Source: Chitinimonas koreensis (GTDB taxonomy: Bacteria > Pseudomonadota > Gammaproteobacteria > Burkholderiales > Chitinimonadaceae). From it: a stretch of 64,000 bases of DNA. Below are positions 56,728 through 64,000 of the stretch, one piece after another. Location: NCBI RefSeq assembly GCF_014353015.1, contig NZ_CP060704.1, forward strand, positions 2,319,001 through 2,383,000. Direction: 5' to 3'. The notes under the pieces are model-generated. The model was not told the DNA's origin, searched no databases, and was given only the letters and a program-made list of their open reading frames with translations. The position numbers and the translations under genes were made by a program. The stretch's first letter is position 1. Every line of letters starts with the position of its first letter.

Positions 56728-57143
56728 GGCGGGGTGTCCGTGGGGTGATGCCGCAGCATAGTCCTGCATGCGGCGGTGTAGTGCGGCAGGAATGCCGTGC
56801 CTAGCGAAGACTCGCCGCGTCGAATGGCGCGCGTAGGAGCGGCTTCGGCCGCGCATGCGTGCAGTGGCTCGGCGGCCATTCGCGGCTTCGGCCGCGCATG
56901 CGTGCAGTGGCTCGGTGGCCATTCGCGGCTGAAGCCGCTCCTGCGAGGCGTTGTTCCGCAGGCGCTTGAGAATATGTGCGAATGGATGAGCGATACGCTG
57001 ACGAGCGCCAGCGAGGCTGCCTCTGGACCACCCACGAAGTCTTCGACTTCGCGAGGGACCGCCATCGGGGGCCCGGTGGCGGAGAGGGCGGGTAGGAACG
57101 GATCAGGGGAGCGACCCGCGTTTCAGCCCGCACAAAACGCAAA
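56728..57143. repeat. Repeat-rich intergenic region
   Basis: No gene. It contains a triple family A array (about 56832-56943) in which a GCGGCTTCGGCCGCGCATGC unit of about 45 bp is tandemly doubled, and a composite fragment (about 57000-57075) that is the inverse of the one near 19.6 kb. Confidence 0.75.
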
Positions 57144-57163
57144 CGCCCGGCTGTGCCGGGCGC
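57144..57163 (-). terminator. Intrinsic terminator of map
   Basis: CGCCCGGC and GCCGGGCG around TGT, then GTTTGCGTTTTG on the minus strand, 22 bp past the stop. Confidence 0.75.
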
Positions 57164-57185
57164 TTGAATACAGCATGCAGGAACC

Positions 57186-58001
57186 TTATGCGGCGACGGG
57201 AGAAGCCAGCAACGCCGGCTTGGCGGGCGTGCCGGCCGACTGGGTCATGATCTCGTAGCCCGTTTCCGTGACCAGCACCGTGTGCTCCCATTGCGCCGAC
57301 AGCTTGCGGTCCTTGGTCACCACGGTCCAGCCGTCCGGCATCACGTGGATATGGCGCTTGCCCAGGTTGATCATCGGCTCGATGGTGAAGATCATGCCTG
57401 CGCGCAGCTCGACGCCGGTGCCCGGCGTGCCGTAGTGCAGCACCTGCGGTTCCTCGTGGAAGCGCTTGCCGACGCCGTGGCCGCAGAATTCCTGCACCAC
57501 CGAGTAGCCGGCGCGCTCGGCGTGGCGCTGGATCGCCGCGCCGATGTCGCCGAGCCGGCGGCCCGGCTTGACCAGGTCGATGCCGATCCACATGCATTCG
57601 TAGGTGACCTGCGCCAGCCGCGACACGTAGGGCGCCACTTCGCCGACCATGAACATGCGGCTGTTGTCGCCGTGGTAGCCGTCCTTGATCACGGTCACGT
57701 CGATATTGATGCAGTCGCCGTTCTTCAGGGGCTTGTCGTTCGGGATGCCGTGGCAGATCACGTGGTTGACCGAGGTGCAGATCGACTTCGGGTAGGGCGT
57801 GTAGCCGGGCGGGCAGTAGTTGAGCGGCGCCGGGATGGTGCCCTGCACGTTCACCATGTAGTCGTGGCACAGCCGGTCGAGTTCGGCGGTGGTCACGCCG
57901 GGCTTGACGTAGGGCGTGATGAAATCGAGCACCTCCGCGCCGAGACGGCCGGCGATGCGCATCTTTTCGATGTCTTCCTGATTCTTGATGACGATGGACA
58001 T
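57186..58001 (-). CDS. map: Type I methionine aminopeptidase
   Basis: 271 residues, the usual length. The five metal ligands can be read in INIDVTVIKDGYHGDNSRMF (two Asp), EFCGHGVGKRFHEEP (His), TIEPMI (Glu) and QWEHTVLV (Glu). It removes initiator methionine from nascent proteins. The ATG of MSIVIKNQED is the family start; rpsB, a common neighbour in other bacteria, is not present here. Confidence 0.97.
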   Translation of the reverse strand: MSIVIKNQEDIEKMRIAGRLGAEVLDFITPYVKPGVTTAELDRLCHDYMVNVQGTIPAPLNYCPPGYTPYPKSICTSVNHVICHGIPNDKPLKNGDCINIDVTVIKDGYHGDNSRMFMVGEVAPYVSRLAQVTYECMWIGIDLVKPGRRLGDIGAAIQRHAERAGYSVVQEFCGHGVGKRFHEEPQVLHYGTPGTGVELRAGMIFTIEPMINLGKRHIHVMPDGWTVVTKDRKLSAQWEHTVLVTETGYEIMTQSAGTPAKPALLASPVAA

Positions 58002-58034
58002 GGGCTGGCGTCCGATAAATTCGGGCAAAACGCT

Positions 58035-58064
58035 AGGATACTGCGCCGTCTTGCCGGCCGGCAA
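58035..58064 (-). promoter_or_regulatory. Sigma-70-type promoter of map
   Basis: Minus strand TTGCCG, 18-bp spacer, TATCCT, ending 33 bp before the start codon. Confidence 0.5.
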
Positions 58065-58253
58065 ATCGAATATAAATAAGCCCATGTTTATAAAAGATTT
58101 AATCGGGAGCGATCCGGTCGGGATGAGCCGGATGGTCGCAAGGCGTGGCGTTTCGCGATTCTTATGATCTTGCGCAATATTGCATCGCAGCAAGGTGGCT
58201 AGAGTTCGCCGCATGCCGGCCAAGGGAGGCCGGCCATTCCCGGAGAACCCATC

Positions 58254-58856
58254 ATGCAACGCACACTGTCCGCCCTCGCCGTCGCCCTGCTGCTCGCCGC
58301 CCCGGCCTACGCCGCCCAGGGCGACCTGCTGGTCCGCGTCCGCGCGATCGAGGTCGCGCCCGACGTCTCGACCAGCGGCACGCTGGCCACGCTCGACGTG
58401 GACGTCGACGACAAGGCCGTGCCCGAGCTGGATTTCACCTACATGCTGACCGACCACATCGGCGCCGAGCTGATCCTCGGCACCGCGCGCCACAACGTGA
58501 CCGCCGGCGGCGCCAGCCTGGGCAAGGTCAGCCACCTGCCGCCGACCGTCACGCTGCAATACCACTTCGCGCCCCAGGCGACCTTCCGCCCCTACGTCGG
58601 CGCCGGCCTCAACTACACCCGCTTCTACAACGCCGACCTCAAGGCCGGCGCGGCCGAGCTCGAGGTCGACAAGAACAGCTTCGGCGGCGCGCTGCAGCTC
58701 GGCGCCGACATCGCCGTGAACAAGGACTGGTTCGTCAACCTCGACGTCAAGAAGCTGTTCATCAAGACCGACGTGAAGGTGAAGAACGGCCCCGGCCTCG
58801 GCTCGCTCAAGGTTGATCCGCTGGTGTGGGGCATCGGCGTCGGCACGCACTTCTGA
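58254..58856 (+). CDS. ompW: OmpW-family outer-membrane protein
   Basis: 200 residues. Signal peptide MQRTLSALAVALLLAAPAYA, then an eight-strand beta-barrel with OmpW signatures: DLLVRVRAIEVAPD, LDFTYMLTDHIGAELILGT, LPPTVTLQYHF, YVGAGLNYTRFY and a C-terminal VGTHF ending in Phe. Members form narrow hydrophobic channels. Upstream is a GCAATATTGC palindrome (58172-58181) in the promoter region. Confidence 0.93.
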   Translation: MQRTLSALAVALLLAAPAYAAQGDLLVRVRAIEVAPDVSTSGTLATLDVDVDDKAVPELDFTYMLTDHIGAELILGTARHNVTAGGASLGKVSHLPPTVTLQYHFAPQATFRPYVGAGLNYTRFYNADLKAGAAELEVDKNSFGGALQLGADIAVNKDWFVNLDVKKLFIKTDVKVKNGPGLGSLKVDPLVWGIGVGTHF

Positions 58857-58875
58857 CCCGCGCTGTCCGCAGGCA

Positions 58876-58907
58876 TGAAAAAGGGCGCCGGTGGCGCCCT
58901 TTTTCAT
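58876..58907. terminator. Bidirectional terminator between ompW and phbB
   Basis: AAAAAGGGCGCC and GGCGCCCTTTTT around GGT; A and T runs on both sides serve the two convergent genes. Confidence 0.9.
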
Positions 58908-58930
58908 CTGCACTTGCCGCGGAAGCCCGC

Positions 58931-59665
58931 TCAGAACATGTGCTGGCCGCCGTTGATGGCGATGTTGGAACCGGTGATGAAGCCGGCCGCGTCGCCGGCG
59001 AGATAGGCCACCAGCGTCGCCACTTCCTCCGGCGTGCCGAGCCGGTTGACCGGGATGCCCGAAATGATGGCGTGACGGATCTCTTCCTTGACCGCCATGA
59101 CCATCTCGGTGGCGATGTAGCCCGGGCTCACGGTATTCACCGTCACGCCCTTCTTCGCCACCTCCTGCGCCAGCGCCTTGGTGAAGCCGTGCATGCCGGC
59201 CTTGGCGGCCGAGTAGTTGGTCTGGCCGAACTGGCCCTTCTGGCCGTTGATCGATGAGATGTTGATGACGCGGCCGAAACCGCGGTCGGTCATGCCGTCG
59301 ATGAAGGGCTTGGTGACGTTGAAGACCGAATCGAGGTCGGTGCGCATCACCACGTCCCAGTCCACCTTGTTCATGCGGCGGAAGGTGGTGTCCTTGGTGA
59401 TGCCGGCGTTGTTGACCAGCACGTCGACCGGGCCGACCTCGGCCAGGATGCGTGCGGCCATCGCCTGGCTGGCCTCGTAGTCGGCCACGTCGCACTGATA
59501 GGCGTGGAAGACGTAGCCCTTTTCCTTCTGGTCGGCCAGCCACTGGGTTTCCTTGCCCGGGCGGCTGTAGGTGGTGACGACCGTGTGCCCCGCGTCGGCG
59601 AGTTTCTGACAGATGGCGGTACCAATGCCGCCCATGCCGCCGGTAACGAGTGCGATTCTGCTCAT
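58931..59665 (-). CDS. phbB: Acetoacetyl-CoA reductase (NADPH), polyhydroxybutyrate synthesis
   Basis: 244 residues. Short-chain dehydrogenase with nucleotide motif VTGGMGGIGTAIC, NNAG, catalytic Ser (INISSINGQKGQFGQ), YSAAK and the PhbB-type SPGYIATEMVMAV. It reduces acetoacetyl-CoA to R-3-hydroxybutyryl-CoA. phbA and phbC are not adjacent. AGGAG precedes the ATG. FabG is an alternative, but QKGQFGQTNYSAAKAG strongly favours PhbB. Confidence 0.93.
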   Translation of the reverse strand: MSRIALVTGGMGGIGTAICQKLADAGHTVVTTYSRPGKETQWLADQKEKGYVFHAYQCDVADYEASQAMAARILAEVGPVDVLVNNAGITKDTTFRRMNKVDWDVVMRTDLDSVFNVTKPFIDGMTDRGFGRVINISSINGQKGQFGQTNYSAAKAGMHGFTKALAQEVAKKGVTVNTVSPGYIATEMVMAVKEEIRHAIISGIPVNRLGTPEEVATLVAYLAGDAAGFITGSNIAINGGQHMF

Positions 59666-59870
59666 GATGCTTGGCTCCTGGGTTTGCGTGCTTGAGACAG
59701 GGTATTGCTGATGACGACGATTGGGGAAAGGTTCCCCGGTTGGCATGGCCACCGGCAAGGCCCGGGCCGTTTTGTGAATGATTGGTTTCGGTACGGCCGT
59801 TTTCAAATATATACGAGTGTTTGCGACTGGTCTTGCCCGTGATTGCTACAGTTGCGGCCGATCGCGGCTT

Positions 59871-59876
59871 TATAAT
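59871..59876 (+). promoter_or_regulatory. -10 element for the zapE operon
   Basis: TATAAT 30 bp ahead of the zapE start codon; -35 box not clear. Confidence 0.5.
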
Positions 59877-59905
59877 CCGCGGCGATTACCCGCCTGTTTC
59901 CGGAT

Positions 59906-61066
59906 ATGTCCCAGCACGCCTTCACAGCCCACATCCAGCCCGGCACGCCGCCGCGGCAATGGTACGAGACCGCGGCCGAACAGCCCGGTTTCCAGCGCGA
60001 TCCGGCCCAGGAGGCGGCGATCGGCCACCTGCAGCGGCTCTACGACGACCTGATCGAGTTCAAGCGCAAGCGCGACCGGCTGTTCGGCCGCAGCCTCTTG
60101 CCGATGCCCGATATTCCCAAGGGCCTGTATTTCTGGGGCGGCGTGGGCCGCGGCAAGAGCTTCCTGATGGATGGCTTCTTCGCCTGCGTGCCTTACCAGC
60201 GCAAGCGCCGGCTGCATTTCCACCATTTCATCCAGGAAATCCACGATCGCCTGCGCGCGCTCAAGAACGCGGCCGATCCGCTCGCCATCGTCGCCGACGG
60301 CATCGCCGAATCGACGCGGCTATTGTGCTTCGACGAATTCCACGTCTCCGACATCGCCGACGCGATGATCCTGGGCCGGCTGTTCACCCACCTGTTCGAG
60401 CGCGGCCTGGTGCTGGTGGCGACCTCCAACTACGCGCCCGACGACCTGTATCCGAACGGCCTGCAGCGGCAGAACTTCCTGCCCACCATCGAGCTGATCA
60501 AGCGCAACGTGGTGGTGGTCAACGTCGACGGCGGCCACGACTACCGCATGCGCACGCTGGAGCAGGCGCGCACCTACCTGGTGCCCGATTCGGCCGAGAC
60601 CGACGCCGAGCTCGACGCGATCTTCTCGCGCCTCGCCACCGCGGCCGACCTGCCGCCGGAGCTGACCATCGAAGGCCGGCAGGTCGTCGCGCGCCGCCAC
60701 GCGCCCGGCGTGGTCTGGTTCAGCTTCAAGGAACTGTGCGAAGGCCCGCGCGCGCAGACCGACTACCTGTGGCTGGCGCGCCAGTACCACACGGTGATCG
60801 TGTCGGGCGTGCCCAAGCTCGCCGCGCGCGAGTCGTCGGCGGCGCGGCGCTTCACCTGGCTGGTCGACGTGTTCTACGACTACCGCGTCAAGCTGATCCT
60901 GTCGGCCGCGGTGCCGGCCGAGCAGATCTACACCGAGGGCAGCTTCGCCAACGAATTCTTCCGTACCGCCAGCCGGCTCACCGAGATGCAGTCGCGCGAG
61001 TACCTGGCGCTGCCGCACGAGGCCGGCAAGACCCAGGACGCCACGCTCAGCGTGGCGCTGACCTGA
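59906..61066 (+). CDS. zapE: Cell division protein ZapE (AFG1-like ATPase)
   Basis: 386 residues. AAA-type ATPase with Walker A GGVGRGKS, Walker B RLLCFDEFHV, sensor VATSNYAPDDLYPNGLQR, all typical of AFG1/ZapE. In E. coli ZapE associates with FtsZ rings under stress or low oxygen. Its stop overlaps the ATG of the next gene (TGATG), so the three-gene operon zapE-quinone oxidoreductase-lipoprotein is translationally coupled. Confidence 0.95.
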   Translation: MSQHAFTAHIQPGTPPRQWYETAAEQPGFQRDPAQEAAIGHLQRLYDDLIEFKRKRDRLFGRSLLPMPDIPKGLYFWGGVGRGKSFLMDGFFACVPYQRKRRLHFHHFIQEIHDRLRALKNAADPLAIVADGIAESTRLLCFDEFHVSDIADAMILGRLFTHLFERGLVLVATSNYAPDDLYPNGLQRQNFLPTIELIKRNVVVVNVDGGHDYRMRTLEQARTYLVPDSAETDAELDAIFSRLATAADLPPELTIEGRQVVARRHAPGVVWFSFKELCEGPRAQTDYLWLARQYHTVIVSGVPKLAARESSAARRFTWLVDVFYDYRVKLILSAAVPAEQIYTEGSFANEFFRTASRLTEMQSREYLALPHEAGKTQDATLSVALT

Positions 61067-62076
61067 TGCAGCCGCCGGCCCGCATGCGCGCCGTGCTGCA
61101 GGACGGCCCCGGCGACGCCGCCACGCTGCGGCTGGGCGAGACCGCCACGCCGCGGCCCGGACCGAACGAGCTGCTGGTGCGGGTGCACGCCGCCGGCGTC
61201 AACCGGGCCGACCTGGTGCAGCGCGAGGGCCGCTACCCGCCGCCGCCGGGCGCCTCGCCGCTGCTCGGGCTCGAGGTGTCGGGCGAGGTCGCCGCGCTGG
61301 GCGATGACGTGGCCGGCTTCCTGGTGGGCGAGCCGGTGTTCGGCCTGGTGGCCGGCGGCGGCTATGCCGACTACGCGCTGCTCGATGCCGGCTGCGCGAT
61401 CCGCAAGCCGGCCGGCCTGAGCCATGCCGAAGCGGCCAGCCTGCCCGAGGCGTGGATGACGGCCTGGCTCAACCTGGTCGAGCTGGCCGCGCTGGCGCCG
61501 GGCGAGACGGCGCTGGTGCATGCCGGCGCCAGCGGCGTCGGCGCCGCGGCGATCCAGCTTGCCGGCCTGTGCGGCGCGCGCGCGATCGCCACCGCCGGCG
61601 GCGAGGCCAAGGCGGCGTTCTGCCGCGCGCTCGGCGCCGTCGCGGCGGTCGACTACCGCACGCAGGATTTCGCCGAGGCGGTGCGTGCCGAAGGCGGCGC
61701 CGACGTGATCCTCGATCCGGTCGGCGGCGACTATCTCGAACGCAACGTCGCCAGCCTCAAGCCCGACGGCCGGCTGGTGCTGATCGGCCTGATGGGCGGC
61801 GCGGCCGGCCGGCTCGACCTGGGCCGGCTGCTGGTCAAGCGGCTGAGCCTGCGCGGCTCGACGCTGCGGCCGCAGCCGGCGGCGGTGAAGGCCCGGCTGA
61901 GCGACGCGCTGCGCGAACAGGTGCTGCCGGCCTTGCTGCGCGGCGAGATCCGGACCACGCTCGACCGCTGTTTCCCGTTCGAGCAGGTCGCCGATGCGCA
62001 CCGCCATCTCGAAGCCAATCTCAACCTCGGCAAGGTCGTGCTGACGCTCGACCCGGCCGCCATGGAGCAGCCATGA
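61066..62076 (+). CDS. NAD(P)H-quinone oxidoreductase (PIG3-like, MDR family)
   Basis: 336 residues. Medium-chain dehydrogenase/reductase without zinc: AGVNRADLVQREGRYPPPPG is the PIG3/quinone-oxidoreductase signature, HAGASGVGAAAIQLA the nucleotide loop, and RGSTLRPQP is the conserved C-terminal block of this subfamily. It reduces quinones with NADPH. It overlaps zapE at its start and the lipoprotein at its end (ATGA). Confidence 0.92.
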   Translation: MQPPARMRAVLQDGPGDAATLRLGETATPRPGPNELLVRVHAAGVNRADLVQREGRYPPPPGASPLLGLEVSGEVAALGDDVAGFLVGEPVFGLVAGGGYADYALLDAGCAIRKPAGLSHAEAASLPEAWMTAWLNLVELAALAPGETALVHAGASGVGAAAIQLAGLCGARAIATAGGEAKAAFCRALGAVAAVDYRTQDFAEAVRAEGGADVILDPVGGDYLERNVASLKPDGRLVLIGLMGGAAGRLDLGRLLVKRLSLRGSTLRPQPAAVKARLSDALREQVLPALLRGEIRTTLDRCFPFEQVADAHRHLEANLNLGKVVLTLDPAAMEQP

Positions 62077-62420
62077 ACATCCGCTTGCATCTTCTCGCCC
62101 TGCCGCTGGCCTGCCTCGCCGCGAGCGGCTGCGCCGTGGTCACGGTGGCCGGCGCGGCGGTCGGCATGGCTTCCACCGCGGTCAGCGTCGCCACCACCGC
62201 GGTCGGCGTCACCGCCGACGTCGCCGTGGCCACCGGCAAGGGCGTGGTCAAGGCCGGCAGCTGGGCGGTCGACGCTGCCACCCGCGATGCGCCGGCCAAG
62301 GCGGCCAAGCCGGTGGTGGTGCACGAGACGGTGGTCCCTGCCGCGCCGGCGGCGCCGGTCGAAGGGGTGCCGGCGTCCGACGTCGAGGTGAGGCCGCTGC
62401 TCCAGCCGGCCGCGGAGTGA
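62073..62420 (+). CDS. Small putative lipoprotein
   Basis: 115 residues. A lipobox-like LAASGC ends the signal peptide, then an Ala/Val/Thr repeat segment (VGMASTAVSVATTAVGVTAD) able to form an amphipathic or membrane-associated helix and a Pro-rich tail. Similar short lipoproteins accompany quinone oxidoreductase genes in related bacteria, but the function is unknown. Confidence 0.82.
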   Translation: MNIRLHLLALPLACLAASGCAVVTVAGAAVGMASTAVSVATTAVGVTADVAVATGKGVVKAGSWAVDAATRDAPAKAAKPVVVHETVVPAAPAAPVEGVPASDVEVRPLLQPAAE

Positions 62421-62575
62421 ACCCGGCCTGGGCAGGGCAGCCCATTCGGCCGGCTGGTCTACTGCTGCCGTGCAATCACTTCGAGCCCTGCGCGGGCGGC
62501 CTCTTCGAGTACGACATCGTCCTGCCGCCGGATTTCCTCGACCGGGCGCTGGGCGCCGCTGCTCGCCCCGCCTAG
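62417..62575 (+). CDS. Possible 52-residue protein
   Basis: Starts at a GTG that overlaps the lipoprotein stop (GTGA) and has normal-looking codons (GLLLPCNHFEPCAGGLFEYD, PPDFLDRAL). No ribosome site is clear and no family is recognised. It may be a remnant of a longer gene. Confidence 0.35.
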   Translation: MNPAWAGQPIRPAGLLLPCNHFEPCAGGLFEYDIVLPPDFLDRALGAAARPA

Positions 62576-62601
62576 CCGGCGTGCCGGACGGCGAATAAAA
62601 A

Positions 62602-62627
62602 AACACCCCGCCGAGGCGGGGTGTTTC
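62602..62627. terminator. Terminator between the zapE operon and the porin
   Basis: ACACCCCGCC and GGCGGGGTGT around GA, flanked by an A run on the left and TTT on the right, serving convergent transcripts. Confidence 0.85.
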
Positions 62628-62669
62628 CATTCCAGCGACCGCGGCGGAACCGCGGGCTTGAACGACGGC

Positions 62670-63737
62670 TTAGAACAGGTGGATCAGGCCGGTCGTCCAG
62701 GCGCTGTTGCTGCGGTGACCCGCGGCTTGGCCAGCGCTGGTTTCCAGCACGCTGCCGGTGGCAGCCAGGTTGTCGTCGTTGCTGGCGCGGGTGAATTCGG
62801 TGTAGACGATGGTGCGCTTGGACAGCGCGTAGTCGCCACCGATGGCCCAGTAGGAGCCGCCCGAGTTGCTGATGGTGCCGGCGTTGGAATCGACATCGCC
62901 CAGCGTGGTGTAGCCGAAGCGGACGTTGCCGTTGCCGATCGGCTGGGTGACCACGCCGATCCAGGTGTCGCGGTCGGCCTTCACGGCGCCGTTCTTGAAG
63001 TTGGACTGACGGTAGGCCAGCTTGAAGTTGGTACCGGCGTTCGGGATGGTGTAGCCGGCGCCCAGCAGGTAGTTGTTGATCTTGTTGCCCTTGACCGTGG
63101 CCTTGGTGCCGTCGGCAACCGCCAGGGCCAGGTCCTTCTGGCTTTCGAAGGCGCCAACGATCTGGAACGGACCGTTGTTGTACTCGGCCGAGCCGATGAT
63201 GGCGCTCGGCGAAACGCCGGTGGTGTCGTTCTTGGCTTCCATGTCGCCGTACTGCAGCTTGGCCACGAAACCGTTCATGTCGGGCGTTTCGTAGGCGATG
63301 TTGTTGCTGGCGCGGTAGTAGGCACCATCGATCAACAGGCTGTTGATCATGGTCGAGTTGCCGTTGAAGCCGTCGAAGTTTTCCTGGGCCAGGTCGAAGT
63401 AGGTCTTGCCGCGGCCGAGCTTGACGGTACCGAAGTCGCCTTGCAGGCCGACCCAGCCTTCACGGTTGGCGAAGCCGGCGGAAGCGCCGGTGTCCAGGGC
63501 GACCTTGCTTTCGATCTTGAAGAACGCGTTCAGGCCGTTGCCCAGCGCTTCGTTGCCCTTGAAGCCGATGCGCGAACCGGTGTCTTCGACGATAGTCTTG
63601 CGGGTCACGCCGTCATCGACGACCGACACGGCGGCCTGGGCGATGCCGTAGACGGTGACGTTGGTGGTGTCGGCATGTGCGAAGCCGGTGGTTGCGAACA
63701 GGCCGGCCAGAGCGGCAGCGAGCGGTGCGTATTTCAT
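62670..63737 (-). CDS. Gram-negative general porin (betaproteobacterial trimeric type)
   Basis: 355 residues. Signal peptide MKYAPLAAALAGLFATTGFA, first strand DTTNVTVYGIAQAAVSVVDD, DTGSRIGFKGNEALGNGLNA, GWVGLQGDFGTVKLGRGKTY, and a C-terminal beta signal ending LIHLF. It is a 16-strand outer-membrane channel of the porin_4 type. Codon use is strongly biased to frequent codons, as expected for an abundant protein. AAAAGGAC precedes the ATG. Confidence 0.96.
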   Translation of the reverse strand: MKYAPLAAALAGLFATTGFAHADTTNVTVYGIAQAAVSVVDDGVTRKTIVEDTGSRIGFKGNEALGNGLNAFFKIESKVALDTGASAGFANREGWVGLQGDFGTVKLGRGKTYFDLAQENFDGFNGNSTMINSLLIDGAYYRASNNIAYETPDMNGFVAKLQYGDMEAKNDTTGVSPSAIIGSAEYNNGPFQIVGAFESQKDLALAVADGTKATVKGNKINNYLLGAGYTIPNAGTNFKLAYRQSNFKNGAVKADRDTWIGVVTQPIGNGNVRFGYTTLGDVDSNAGTISNSGGSYWAIGGDYALSKRTIVYTEFTRASNDDNLAATGSVLETSAGQAAGHRSNSAWTTGLIHLF

Positions 63738-64000
63738 TGATTCGTCCTTTTCTGCATGGATGTACTTATTGGGCAGGGTTCGGGAGCCGGTAGGCTCTCC
63801 CATGACTTGCGCATAAATTGTCGGGCGCCGGCGGCTCGAATGCATTGGGGAAAACCTGAGCCAGCGCTGAGCAACTTTTACAACGCCCGGCGGTCTTGCT
63901 GCGGCGCAGTATCGCCGATGTGCGATTAATTGTTTGAATATGAATGGAAATTAAGAAAAATTTAGTCCTGTCTTGTCGCTGTGCAGCATGGCAATTCCGG
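63738..64000. other. Porin upstream region
   Basis: AT-rich 5' region with no gene. It must hold the porin promoter, but I could not identify convincing -35 and -10 boxes. Confidence 0.4.

Overview
The window is high-GC bacterial chromosome, almost certainly a betaproteobacterium. It carries phbB, glnD, zapE, a betaproteobacterial-type trimeric porin, prfC and uup, and its intergenic spaces are full of short palindromic repeats. The gene set would suit a polyhydroxybutyrate-making, biofilm-forming member of the Neisseriales or a relative; the genus cannot be fixed from sequence alone. No rRNA, tRNA, CRISPR array, insertion sequence or prophage was recognised.

Layout. 1-14.5 kb is a large-adhesin locus: the C-terminal 3 kb of residues of a LapA/BapA-type giant adhesin (Ig-like repeats, cadherin/VCBS-like modules, PA14-like domain, RTX repeats, type I secretion signal), followed by lapD (degenerate c-di-GMP receptor) and lapG (adhesin protease) on the minus strand and a TolC-family outer-membrane channel with an unusual C-terminal NTF2-like domain. 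14.8-17.7 kb is a minus-strand group: CbiM-like permease, alpha/beta hydrolase, thioredoxin-like [2Fe-2S] ferredoxin and an unknown conserved protein. 18-19.5 kb is a chemoreceptor. 19.7-29.2 kb is the most unusual accessory block, all on the minus strand: DJ-1/PfpI isonitrile-hydratase-like protein, multicopper oxidase, tyrosinase, LodA-like quinoprotein oxidase, a small beta-rich protein and a LodB-like flavoprotein. 29.4-37.8 kb holds a membrane protein, prfC, a degenerate HD-GYP protein, two tandem periplasmic solute-binding proteins and uup. 37.9-43.5 kb holds a FapA/DUF342 protein, a Tat-exported broad-specificity alanine racemase, a HopA1-effector-like protein and an AT-rich non-coding island with two matching perfect palindromes. 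43.5-50.7 kb is a signalling operon: solute-binding protein, 1740-residue multi-PAS hybrid histidine kinase, and a response-regulator diguanylate cyclase. 51-64 kb is secreted nuclease, glnD, a GNAT acetyltransferase, map, ompW, phbB, the zapE-quinone oxidoreductase-lipoprotein operon and a porin.

How it works together. c-di-GMP is a recurring theme: the diguanylate cyclase can make it, LapD can sense it, and LapG/adhesin/TolC-type exporter are the standard output controlling surface attachment. The copper-oxidase block could oxidise phenols (tyrosinase, laccase-like oxidase) and amines (LodA/LodB), which in other bacteria leads to melanin-like pigment, hydrogen peroxide and quinone chemistry.

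Sequence quality. Eight or more genes are interrupted by what look like single missing bases, nearly all in short G or C runs (eleven sites listed in the findings). All are in the same direction (one base lost), so I treat them as probable consensus errors and annotate the genes across them; true frameshifts cannot be excluded without reads.
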